Counted from the first letter of the stretch, positions 1-6,224 are shown. The stretch: DNA of 8,072 nt from an uncultured Mollicutes bacterium (GCA_900547045.1 URFB01000052.1:1-8072); one strand, 5' to 3'. Made by a program: numbers and translations. The notes: generated by a model not told the origin, from the sequence alone.

Positions 1-215
1 ATAATTTTAGGATTTAGCATAATTTGAATTTTATCTTCATCCTCAAAAACAATGATAGCCTTATTATAGCCTATCATATTAGCAGCCATACCTACGCATC
101 TTTCCCTATTCTCCTCAAGAGCAGTCTTAAGCTTACAGGCAATTTCTATATCATCCTTTGAAGCCGGCATTGCCTTTTGCGCAAGAAAGGAAATATCCTT
201 ATTTATTTTAATCAT
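1..215 (-). CDS. Peptide deformylase-like protein, C-terminal part beyond window
   Basis: Only the first 71 codons are inside the window; the C-terminus, including the HExxH metal motif expected of a deformylase, lies beyond base 1. Peptide deformylases remove the formyl group from the initiator Met of new proteins in the cytoplasm. The call rests on the stretch VGMAANMIGYNKAIIVF, which matches deformylase motif I (G-x-G-x-A-A-x-Q-I-G plus the following beta strand), and on the ensuing I-M-L-N-P segment. The usual motif I Gln is Met here, so this is a divergent member and activity is not assured. The N-terminus, with DISFLAQKAMPAS and a helix, resembles the short deformylase-like proteins of Clostridia. 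The ATG at 215-213 follows an AGAGG Shine-Dalgarno and starts four bases after the stop of the upstream gene, so the two are very probably co-transcribed. Confidence 0.75.
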   Translation of the reverse strand, partial: MIKINKDISFLAQKAMPASKDDIEIACKLKTALEENRERCVGMAANMIGYNKAIIVFEDEDKIQIMLNPKI

Positions 216-219
216 ATGC

Positions 220-630
220 TTACCTCTTTTCTAGTACAATCTCTTCAATTGAGGATGAATCATAATCCTCAAGAAATGACCTTATATCCTCACAATTTCC
301 ATAGCTTTTAATAGCCACTGAGTCAATAAAGTACTGAGGATTTTTTTCAACATAAATATTTTCCTTGCTTGTGGCAAGCTTTAATAAATATTTATCCGTT
401 TCATCTAATTTGCTTGATTGCTTTAGAATATCGATTGTTTTATCAGATACCTTAAGATTTAGTCTTTTTTCAAATGATTCAAGTGTTGATTTGAAGCAGT
501 CATCATCAAACTGCTCAAGCTCAAGGCTCATTGCAAAATGAACTGGTATGGCATTATAAAATGCTCTTCCATCAAAGGCTTCTTCACTAACTAATTCATT
601 ATTTTTATATAGCTTAATAATTAAATCCAT
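220..630 (-). CDS. Hypothetical acidic protein (136 aa) between recQ and a deformylase-like gene
   Basis: I do not recognise this protein. It is soluble-looking, with no signal peptide or membrane segment, and acidic (about 28 Asp/Glu against about 19 Lys/Arg). The N-terminus reads like beta strands (MDLIIKLYKNNELV), the middle is helical (residues about 30-85, with a DDD at about 42-44), and the C-terminus is acidic with a Ser triplet before EEIVLEKR. The ATG at 630-628 is chosen over an in-frame ATG at 642 because GGAGGG (640-635) sits four bases upstream of it and would lie inside the longer form. It begins 35 bases after recQ ends and stops four bases before the deformylase-like gene, so it is the middle gene of an apparent three-gene operon. 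A role linked to the deformylase-like neighbour is only a guess from spacing. Confidence 0.7.
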   Translation of the reverse strand: MDLIIKLYKNNELVSEEAFDGRAFYNAIPVHFAMSLELEQFDDDCFKSTLESFEKRLNLKVSDKTIDILKQSSKLDETDKYLLKLATSKENIYVEKNPQYFIDSVAIKSYGNCEDIRSFLEDYDSSSIEEIVLEKR

Positions 631-634
631 TGTT

Positions 635-640
635 CCCTCC
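635..640 (-). promoter_or_regulatory. Shine-Dalgarno deciding the start of the 136-aa gene
   Basis: GGAGGG on the minus strand lies four bases upstream of the ATG at 630-628. An alternative ATG at 642-640 overlaps this site and has no SD of its own, so the shorter protein is preferred. Confidence 0.7.
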
Positions 641-665
641 ATAGATAATAAAATCTATTTATATT

Positions 666-2450
666 TTAAGGCTTGGGGCCCTGATTTACAATAGCAATTA
701 TTTCATCTCCATATTGATTTAGGCTTTTTTCGCCTATTCCCTTAATTTCCTTAAGAGCCAAAAGATTCTTAGGCTTTTTTTGAGCAATTTCCTTTAGGGT
801 TGATTCCTTTAAAACCTTATATTTAGGATACCCAAGCCTCAAAGCCTTTCTATCTCTATAATCTAGAAGCCTTTCAAATAGGCTCGTTGGCTTTAAAAGC
901 TTATTAATAATATTATTTTCCTTAAAAACCTTGATTAGATATTCATCCTTTTTAAACATATCACTAGCATAAGAGCCAAGCGCTAGCATAGGATATTCTC
1001 CCTTTGTTCTAACTAAAAAACCATCATTTAAAAGGCTTACGATTAACTCCTTAACAAAATCTAAATTTTTAATTTTATTATAATATTTAGAATATTGTAA
1101 ATTATGCTTCCTTATGCGATCCGTTTTTATTCCTGCTAGTGTTTTAGATACAATATCTACTCCAAAGCGTGAATCATAATGCCTAATAAATTCAATAACA
1201 AGCCTAACCTCCTTTAAAGCGTCAATATATTCATACGATTCTAAGCAGTTTGAGCAGTTTGAACAGCTAGAGGGATGAAGCTCACCAAAGTAATTAACTA
1301 AATATTGGTGTAAGCACCTATTAGTTGTAGCATAGCTAATAACATCATTTAATTTTTCTCTTTTTAGACGCTTAAGACTTTTAATTTCTTCTCGAGATAA
1401 ATCAGTATTATCCTCAAGCTGATTAATAAAATATTCATTTATATAAAGATCCTTTTCATTGTAAAGTAAAATACATACTCCTCTTTTTCCATCTCTTGAG
1501 CATCTTCCCTGTTGCTGGGCAAGATCCTCGATTGATTCTGGAAGATCATAATTAATTACATATCTTACCGATTTATGGTCAATTCCAAGTCCAAAGGAAT
1601 TGGTCGCGACCATTAGCATTGTTTGACCCGATAAAAATTCATTTTGATTTTTTCGCTTTTCATCATCCTCAAGCCCACCATGATACATTGATACTTTAAA
1701 GCCCTGCTCCTTAAAAAGCTTATATAAATGCTCAGTATTTTTTCTTGTAAGCGTATAAACAATTCCAGCAACATCACTATGCTTTTTTATAAAGCTTAAG
1801 GTAAAATTAAGCTTATCATTAGATCTTATGGTTTCATAATAAAGCATTGGCCTATCAAAGCTTGATTTAAAAACCTTAGGCTCAATTCTTAAGCCCTTCT
1901 TAATATCATTAATAACGGCATCGTCGGCTGTAGCAGTAAAGCAAGAAACAATTGGTCTATGCTTAAGCTTATCAATAAAATCAATAATTTTAAAATAGCT
2001 AGGTCTAAAATCATGACCCCATTGGCTTAAGCAATGGGATTCATCAAGCACTAGCTGAGAAATATTAGCCTCAAGAATAAGCTTTTCATATTTAGGATTG
2101 GATAATCTTTCTGGTGACAGATATAAAAACTTAAGATTCCCATCATGTAGAGTTTGGCTTACCTTCTTAGCTTCTTCCTCATCGGTGTTGGAATTAATAG
2201 TCCCGGCTGATACATTAATTTTTTTAAGATTTAAAACCTGATCATTCATAAGTGAAATCAAAGGAGAAATAACAAGAGTAAGGCCATCTAAAATTAAGCC
2301 TGGGATTTGAAAGGTAATTGATTTTCCACCACCTGTAGACATAACACAAATCGTATCATTACCAGCTAGAATTGAATCAATGCATTCAGCTTGAATTCCT
2401 CTAAATTCATCGTAGCCAAAATATTTTTTTAATGCTTCATATTTATCCAT
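666..2450 (-). CDS. recQ: RecQ-family ATP-dependent DNA helicase
   Basis: A 3'-5' superfamily 2 helicase of the RecQ family, used in recombination and replication-fork repair (594 aa). Visible in order: motif 0 (F16, R17, Q20), Walker A STGGGKS (38-44), motif II DESH (136-139) followed by the RecQ signature CLSQWGHDFRP, motif III FTATA (about 175), motif V region NSFGLGIDHKSVRYV, and motif VI QQQGRCSRDG. A zinc-binding RQC part follows, with a Cys in NRCLHQYLVNYFGE and a CxxCxxC triplet in CSNCSNC. The last about 60 residues look like an HRDC domain (TLKEIAQKKP, then IKGIGEKSLNQYG). Motif II has Ser where RecQ normally has Ala, and motif VI reads RCSRDG rather than RAGRDG; both keep the catalytic residues. 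Start ATG 2450-2448 has AGGTGAT three bases upstream. An in-frame ATG at 2477 overlaps the predicted -10 box, so it would not be transcribed from that promoter. Confidence 0.93.
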   Translation of the reverse strand: MDKYEALKKYFGYDEFRGIQAECIDSILAGNDTICVMSTGGGKSITFQIPGLILDGLTLVISPLISLMNDQVLNLKKINVSAGTINSNTDEEEAKKVSQTLHDGNLKFLYLSPERLSNPKYEKLILEANISQLVLDESHCLSQWGHDFRPSYFKIIDFIDKLKHRPIVSCFTATADDAVINDIKKGLRIEPKVFKSSFDRPMLYYETIRSNDKLNFTLSFIKKHSDVAGIVYTLTRKNTEHLYKLFKEQGFKVSMYHGGLEDDEKRKNQNEFLSGQTMLMVATNSFGLGIDHKSVRYVINYDLPESIEDLAQQQGRCSRDGKRGVCILLYNEKDLYINEYFINQLEDNTDLSREEIKSLKRLKREKLNDVISYATTNRCLHQYLVNYFGELHPSSCSNCSNCLESYEYIDALKEVRLVIEFIRHYDSRFGVDIVSKTLAGIKTDRIRKHNLQYSKYYNKIKNLDFVKELIVSLLNDGFLVRTKGEYPMLALGSYASDMFKKDEYLIKVFKENNIINKLLKPTSLFERLLDYRDRKALRLGYPKYKVLKESTLKEIAQKKPKNLLALKEIKGIGEKSLNQYGDEIIAIVNQGPKP

Positions 2451-2453
2451 TAT

Positions 2454-2496
2454 ATCACCTAAAATATAATTTAGCATTTAATACTTTTTATGTCAA
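2454..2496 (-). promoter_or_regulatory. recQ promoter (perfect -35, extended -10) and Shine-Dalgarno
   Basis: On the minus strand TTGACA (2496-2491) is followed by a 17-base spacer and TAAATT (2473-2468), with a TG one base upstream of the -10 (extended -10). Expected transcription start is near 2461, directly next to the AGGTGAT SD (2460-2454), giving a leader of only about 11 bases. This would serve recQ, the 136-aa gene and the deformylase-like gene. Confidence 0.65.
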
Positions 2497-2497
2497 T

Positions 2498-2517
2498 AAT
2501 GGCTTAGATAAGCCATT
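2498..2517. promoter_or_regulatory. Palindrome (9+9 bp) abutting the recQ -35 box
   Basis: AATGGCTTA, two bases, then TAAGCCATT: a perfect inverted repeat one base upstream of the -35 hexamer. It has no T-tract in either direction, so a protein-binding site is more likely than a terminator. No regulator can be named. Confidence 0.5.
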
Positions 2518-2584
2518 TTATCCAATTTAAGCAAGTAGAATGAAAATATCAAGCTAATATTTTATAATAAGTATTTTTTGTATC

Positions 2585-2622
2585 AAAAAAAGCTTATTTA
2601 GTATTAAAATAAGCCCTTTTTT
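2585..2622 (-). terminator. Rho-independent terminator after nrdG
   Basis: On the minus strand GCTTATTT, a 7-base loop, AAATAAGC, then seven T. A-rich sequence precedes the stem and can pair with the T-tract, so it may also work on the other strand, where no gene is seen. It separates nrdG from the recQ promoter. Confidence 0.8.
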
Positions 2623-2645
2623 AAAAAAATTAATTTTTTTATAAA

Positions 2646-3185
2646 TTAATAGCTTTTCTTATCATTTAAAGGATTAAAAACAATCCTAGCTTCTTCTAGC
2701 GTCTTTTTCATATCAATTATTCTTTGATTTGATGAACCTTTAAATATTAAGGCAATATCCTTCTTATCCTCCTCAAAGCGTCCATCAACTAAAACATCAA
2801 TTAATCCTAAAAGTTCCTTAGTAGATTGGCAATTAGCTCTTGATGGACCTAATATTTCTTTATCTAGTATAAAGCCTGTATAAACCCAGATTGTTTTATT
2901 AGGATATAGCTCTTTGACCTTCTTTAAAAAGTCAACTAAGCCCTTTTGATTTTCAGGCTCGAAAGGCTCACCACCTAAAACTGTAAGACCTGCAATATAA
3001 TCGGGGCTTAAGGCCTCAATTATTTCCTTTTCTACCTCACTTGTAAAATCATTTCCATAATTAAAGCTCCAAGCTATTTCATTAAAGCAGCCCTTGCAGT
3101 GGTGTCTACATCCCGAAACAAAAAGAGATACTCTAACACCAGGACCATTTGCTATATCATTTTTTTTAATATTTGCATATTTCAT
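2646..3185 (-). CDS. nrdG: Anaerobic ribonucleoside-triphosphate reductase activating protein
   Basis: A radical SAM enzyme (179 aa) that uses S-adenosylmethionine and a [4Fe-4S] cluster to make the glycyl radical on the class III ribonucleotide reductase NrdD, allowing dNTP synthesis without oxygen. The cluster motif CxxxCxxC is C26-C30-C33 (GCRHHCKGC). It is preceded by the family signature NGPGVRVSLFVSGC and followed by FNEIAW. LGGEPF is the SAM-binding GGE motif, and the C-terminal half carries VDGRF and the family stretch FKGSSNQRIIDM. Length is typical. Start ATG 3185-3183 has AAGGTGAG upstream at normal spacing. A terminator follows, so it appears to be a single-gene unit. Its partner gene nrdD, commonly adjacent, is not in the window; the upstream neighbour is a decayed gene. 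No NrdR-box-like site was recognised upstream. Confidence 0.93.
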   Translation of the reverse strand: MKYANIKKNDIANGPGVRVSLFVSGCRHHCKGCFNEIAWSFNYGNDFTSEVEKEIIEALSPDYIAGLTVLGGEPFEPENQKGLVDFLKKVKELYPNKTIWVYTGFILDKEILGPSRANCQSTKELLGLIDVLVDGRFEEDKKDIALIFKGSSNQRIIDMKKTLEEARIVFNPLNDKKSY

Positions 3186-3310
3186 ATTATCTCACCTTGA
3201 TATTATCTTAGCATAATAAAGCTTATTTTACTAGAAAGCATTTAAATTTATTAAAATAAATAATATTAAGCTTTTATAATTTTAATGTAATAATAAGCTA
3301 ACTAAGCTTA
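3186..3310 (-). other. nrdG leader/upstream region, AT-rich with AAGCTT-type motifs
   Basis: Non-coding stretch between the terminator of the decayed gene and nrdG. It contains the nrdG SD (AAGGTGAG, near 3191-3198), a TGCTAAGAT extended -10-like string with no convincing -35, and AAGCTT or near-AAGCTT words at about 3219, 3268, 3296 and 3304. The last two form a TAAGCT-5-AGCTTA inverted repeat (3294-3310). A promoter must be here or further up, but I cannot place it firmly. Confidence 0.35.
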
Positions 3311-3336
3311 ATAAAAGCACCCGCTACGGAGTGCTT
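3311..3336 (-). terminator. Rho-independent terminator of the decayed gene
   Basis: On the minus strand AAGCACTCCG, loop TAG, CGGGTGCTT, then TTTAT. The 10-bp stem includes one G-T pair and is the most GC-rich hairpin in the window. It starts three bases after the last stop codon (TGA, 3341-3339) of the decayed reading frame, so it marks the end of an old transcription unit. Confidence 0.75.
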
Positions 3337-3338
3337 AA

Positions 3339-3654
3339 TCAGACATTTGCATATTTAATTCTTTTTCGAGATACTTCAGCTATATCTAAAATAGCTTGAA
3401 TGCCTTTTTCATTATACGGCTCTATTTTTTCCCAAAGTAACCTTATAGCAAGCATATTTACGTTTAATCCATATCACCTGCGTAAATTAGCTGGCGTCAT
3501 AACAATTTATATACCATATTCTTTACAAATTATTTGGAAGAGTGCTTGGCTTTTGTCCATAATATTTATCATAAGTGGCTCAGCTTTCTATTAAGGATTT
3601 TCTTTCAAATGGCTCAATTTCATTATACTATATACAATATCTAAATCTTCACAT
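3339..3654 (-). pseudogene. Decayed gene remnant of unknown identity (about 105 codons)
   Basis: The minus strand has protein-like stretches in two frames, broken by stops. From high to low coordinates: CEDLDIVYS (about 3653-3627) is in one frame. NEIEPFERKSLIES, a TGA, then ATYDKYYGQKPSTLPNN (about 3624-3525) is in a second frame. Back in the first frame come QIICKEYGI, a TAA, IVMTPANLRR, a TGA, and YGLNVNMLAIRLLWEKIEPY with a short tail ending SRKRIKYANV and TGA at 3341-3339. Joined with two frame changes this gives about 105 residues. The C-terminal GIQAILDIAEVSRKRIK could be a helix-turn-helix-like helix pair, but I cannot assign a family. No SD is seen before the likely start near 3654. 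A promoter-like region and a terminator flank it, supporting a once-real gene. A + strand ORF over the same bases is hydrophobic and judged a shadow. Confidence 0.55.
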
Positions 3655-3663
3655 ATTAATTAG

Positions 3664-3678
3664 TACATATCATATGTA
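3664..3678. promoter_or_regulatory. Palindrome TACATAT-C-ATATGTA upstream of the decayed gene
   Basis: A perfect 7+7 bp inverted repeat around one base. On the minus strand it directly follows a consensus TATAAT (3683-3678), where a repressor operator would overlap the transcription start. It may be a relic control site of the decayed gene. Confidence 0.4.
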
Positions 3679-3708
3679 TTATACTATAATTTTTGATTAT
3701 TTAATCAA
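3678..3708 (-). promoter_or_regulatory. Possible promoter of the decayed gene, with a second palindrome
   Basis: On the minus strand TATAAT at 3683-3678 has only a weak -35 (TTGATT, 3708-3703, 19-base spacing). The -35 region is itself a perfect palindrome, TTGATTA-2-TAATCAA (3693-3708). There is no T-tract, so an operator is as likely as a hairpin. No separate terminator for the carboxypeptidase gene was seen here. Confidence 0.35.
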
Positions 3709-3742
3709 TAGATTTAAAACAATAAAGAATATATAAAAGAAA

Positions 3743-4731
3743 TCAACCTTCCGCAATCTTGGCTAATTCAACACTTAAAGCTTTAATTTTTAATTCACCA
3801 TCATATAAATATAGCATTTTTCTTTTAGAATCAATTACATAGCTCAAATTACTTGCATATGCGTATATATCTTCCTTAAGTTCTATTTTATAATCTGAAC
3901 CATTTATATAATAAATTCCTTTTCTTAAAACAAGCTTAAACTTCAGGCTAAGAGCATTTTCTAAATATCTTTTATGATTTTGCCAATCATTTGGATCATT
4001 TATCGTTACTATCACTAAATCTAAGCCATCTATTGAGGCATAATTTACTAAAACGCGTTTTGACTTAATTGTAAAGCCGGTTTTTCCGGCAATAAAACGC
4101 TCATCAGTTAAAATTGATTTATCCTTATTCTTTAAATAAAAAGTAGTTCCCTCCATGGATCTTATTTTTATTTCGTGGGTGCTTGCGACTGTATAAAAGT
4201 ATTCATTTTTCATCGCATAGGCCATGAGACGAGCCATATCATAGGCAGTAGAATAATTAGCATTATCCGAATCAAGGCCTGTAGGGTTTTCAAAAACACT
4301 ATTAGTTAATCCTAGCTCCTTACACTTATCATTCATAAGCCTTATAAATGCCTCATAGCCATTCTTATAGCTTCTTGCAAGGGCATTTGCACAATCATTA
4401 CCACTTCTTAGCATAAGGCCATATAATAGCTCTAGAACTGTAAAATGCTCATTTAAGCCTAAATAAACCTTAGAGCCCTCTATTTTCGTATCCTCTTCTG
4501 TTATTTTAACAAGCTCATATAACAAAATTTTCTTTTTTAAATTTTTACTTTAGCCGTTAAAATTTTCGTTGTAGATGCGATTAAGGATGGCTCATCATAG
4601 CCCTTACCCTCAATTACAAGCTCCTTTTTAACATCATATACAATATATGAACTAGCATTTTTGGCAAGTACAATACTTGGTAATGCAAGTAACAAAGCTA
4701 AAGTATTTAATAAAAATAAGCATTTTTTCAA
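3743..4731 (-). pseudogene. D-alanyl-D-alanine carboxypeptidase (peptidase S11), frameshifted
   Basis: Penicillin-binding-protein-5-like D,D-carboxypeptidases trim the terminal D-Ala from peptidoglycan stem peptides outside the membrane. The first piece (4731-4537) has a signal peptide (residues about 1-23, ending VLA) and the catalytic SxxK as S53-T-T-K56 in IASTTKILTA, then hits TAA. The second (from about 4525 to TGA at 3743) carries the matching rest in the -1 frame: VKITEED, the SxN motif in LRSGNDCANALA, FENPTGLD, and the KTG triad in IAGKTGF. All three active-site motifs are intact but separated by the break. Joined length is about 329 aa, short for the family and without a clear C-terminal amphipathic anchor. 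Start is TTG at 4731-4729 with GGTGAT three bases upstream, the same layout as recQ. The TTG at 4525 is not credible as an independent start. A sequencing indel in the A/T runs cannot be excluded. Confidence 0.8.
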
Positions 4732-4774
4732 AATATCACCATTAATGATATGAAATAAATCTTAATTTAATTAT

Positions 4775-4801
4775 AAAAAAAGAGGACTATTCATCCTCTT
4801 T
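4775..4801 (-). terminator. Terminator overlapping the stop codon of the CNNM/CBS gene
   Basis: On the minus strand AAAGAGGA, a 7-base loop containing the TAG stop, TCCTCTTT, then further T. The perfect 8-bp stem uses the last coding triplets as its 5' arm. Confidence 0.85.
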
Positions 4802-6184
4802 ACTTTCCTCAAATTGCTCAACCTCTTCTTCAGTTGCATCTGAAACTGTAACCTTTACTGTTTCAATACGTCTGTCGTCAACCTCAACAATTTCAAGAAT
4901 AATCTTCTTTGCATAATCCTCATATTCGCCTTCTTCATTTTGATCTGTGAAGCAAGAAATATAAGTCATTTTATCACCAATCTTAGGTAAATCCTCCTGT
5001 GACTCAAACATCCAGGTAGAAAGCTTAGATGCCCCCTCAGGAGCCTCTCCAAGACCGATTTCCTCGAACATATCGCTAACAAACATATCTCCATCAACCA
5101 TATATGTATTATCATTTATTTTAGTTATTAGTTTTTGCTTAACTGAACCCTCATCATGCTCATCATAAATTTCGCCAACAATTTCCTCAAGCGCATCCTC
5201 CATTGTTACAAGGCCAAGGGTATCATTATACTCACCTGAAACAATAGCCATGTGTGTTTTAGATTCCTGGAGCGTTTTAATTAAAGCATCAACTGTCATC
5301 TTTTTATTTACAAATAAAACATTACGCATTAATTGCTTAACATTCTTAAGCTCAATATTCTTAGCCATAGCCTCAAAGAAATCACGTTCATAAACAATAC
5401 CAATTATATGGTCCTTATCCTCATGATATACGGGAATACGTGAATATTGCTCACGAATAAAAATATTTTTAACATCTTCAATTGAAGCTGTATCCTCAAT
5501 AGCGACCATATCAACACGAGGAATCATTATTTCCTCAACGGTACGGTCATTTAAATCAAAGACATTTTTAATATATTCGTGCTCATCATCTTCAATTTCT
5601 CCATCCTCAACCATTGTATCAAGAATTGTTTCAAGCTCAGATTCATTTACCTGCGAATCAGTATTCTTTTTACCTGTAAAAAGCTTTTGAACTCCCATAA
5701 AAATAATCGAAATTGGGAATAAAATATAGCTTATTACATAAATAATTGGGGCTAAAAATAAAACAAGCCTATCATTATATTTTTTACCTATGGTTTTAGG
5801 GGTAATTTCTCCAAAAATTAAAAGAACAATTGTAATAATAGCCGTTGAAATAAGCTCCAAATTACCCGTTTTAATAAAGCCCATAAAGAAGGTAAGGGCG
5901 AAGGTAGAAAGGGCTGTATTTACAATATTATTACCAACAAGTAGGGTTGTAAGCGTGCGGTCAAAATGCTCAACACAATAAAGAGCCTTTTTAGCACCTG
6001 TTCTTCTTTCTTCAACATAATTTTTAATTTTCGCTTCTGATATAGATGCGAAAACCGTTTCTGTCATTGAGAAAAAAGCAGAAAATAAAACTAAAATAAT
6101 TAATAATGCAAGTAATCCGCCATTAATGGCAAGTAAGTTCGCCGACGGAACTGTAAGTGATTGTACTGACGATTGTATGTCCAA
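4787..6184 (-). CDS. CNNM/CBS/CorC-type transporter-like membrane protein (hemolysin family)
   Basis: A protein of about 465 aa with the full DUF21 (CNNM), CBS pair and CorC_HlyC layout. This family is linked to Mg2+ or other cation transport; the name hemolysin is historical. Membrane segments are visible at about 22-43, 80-103, 109-130 and 143-168, with the CNNM motif FGEITPKT at the end of the third. The cytosolic half has an acidic linker, then CBS1 (IPRVDMVAI to GIVYERDFFEA) and CBS2 (MRNVLFVNKKM to GLVTMEDALEEIVGEIYDE). The C-terminal transporter-associated domain (about 350-445) includes YMVDGDMFVSD and LSTWMFE. Length is normal. The start is uncertain: TTG 6184-6182 is the first usual start codon and gives the expected N-terminus. 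Its AAAAGGA SD is 20 bases away across a small hairpin, while a non-standard in-frame ATA (6196-6194) has ideal SD spacing. A terminator overlaps its stop. Confidence 0.88.
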   Translation of the reverse strand: MDIQSSVQSLTVPSANLLAINGGLLALLIILVLFSAFFSMTETVFASISEAKIKNYVEERRTGAKKALYCVEHFDRTLTTLLVGNNIVNTALSTFALTFFMGFIKTGNLELISTAIITIVLLIFGEITPKTIGKKYNDRLVLFLAPIIYVISYILFPISIIFMGVQKLFTGKKNTDSQVNESELETILDTMVEDGEIEDDEHEYIKNVFDLNDRTVEEIMIPRVDMVAIEDTASIEDVKNIFIREQYSRIPVYHEDKDHIIGIVYERDFFEAMAKNIELKNVKQLMRNVLFVNKKMTVDALIKTLQESKTHMAIVSGEYNDTLGLVTMEDALEEIVGEIYDEHDEGSVKQKLITKINDNTYMVDGDMFVSDMFEEIGLGEAPEGASKLSTWMFESQEDLPKIGDKMTYISCFTDQNEEGEYEDYAKKIILEIVEVDDRRIETVKVTVSDATEEEVEQFEESKEDE

Positions 6185-6189
6185 AATAT

Positions 6190-6211
6190 TTGCTATTTAA
6201 GCAATCCTTTT
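6190..6211 (-). promoter_or_regulatory. SD plus small hairpin before the CNNM/CBS gene start
   Basis: On the minus strand AAAAGGA (6211-6205) is followed at once by TTGCT-5-AGCAA (6204-6190), then ATATT and the TTG start. If the 15-base hairpin forms, it brings the SD to about five bases from TTG. Confidence 0.35.
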
Positions 6212-6224
6212 CTTATAGTGTCAA
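6195..6224 (-). promoter_or_regulatory. Candidate promoter just upstream of the CNNM/CBS gene
   Basis: TTGACA (6224-6219), 18-base spacer, TTAAAT (6200-6195), with an extended TG at 6203-6202. Transcription would start near 6188, leaving almost no leader before TTG 6184. It overlaps the SD and hairpin, so the two readings compete. Confidence 0.4.

Noticed and set aside
2451..2477. Longer RecQ starting at ATG 2477
   Set aside because: That ATG overlaps the extended -10 box and has no SD, while the ATG at 2450 has a perfect AGGTGAT.
2498..2517. Palindrome as a terminator
   Set aside because: No T-tract follows on either strand, and a proper terminator for nrdG already exists at 2585-2622.
3400..3594. 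Plus-strand ORF of 64 codons rich in hydrophobic residues
   Set aside because: It lies over the decayed minus-strand gene, has no SD, and its hydrophobicity is what the antisense of such a sequence tends to give.
3339..3787. TGA read as Trp (Mycoplasma-type code), which would extend the carboxypeptidase into a hydrophobic tail and repair two stops of the decayed gene
   Set aside because: Every Trp codon checked (recQ, nrdG, the carboxypeptidase, the CNNM/CBS gene, efp, miaA) is TGG, and the decayed gene also has a TAA and frame changes.
4523..4560. Programmed -1 frameshifting in the carboxypeptidase gene
   Set aside because: The A-rich run looks slippery, but no X-XXY-YYZ heptamer is in frame before the TAA; the T-TTA-AAA-AAG string lies after it.
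5790..5981. Plus-strand ORF of 63 codons
   Set aside because: It is antisense to the membrane domain of the CNNM/CBS gene, which is strongly supported, and has no SD or family features.
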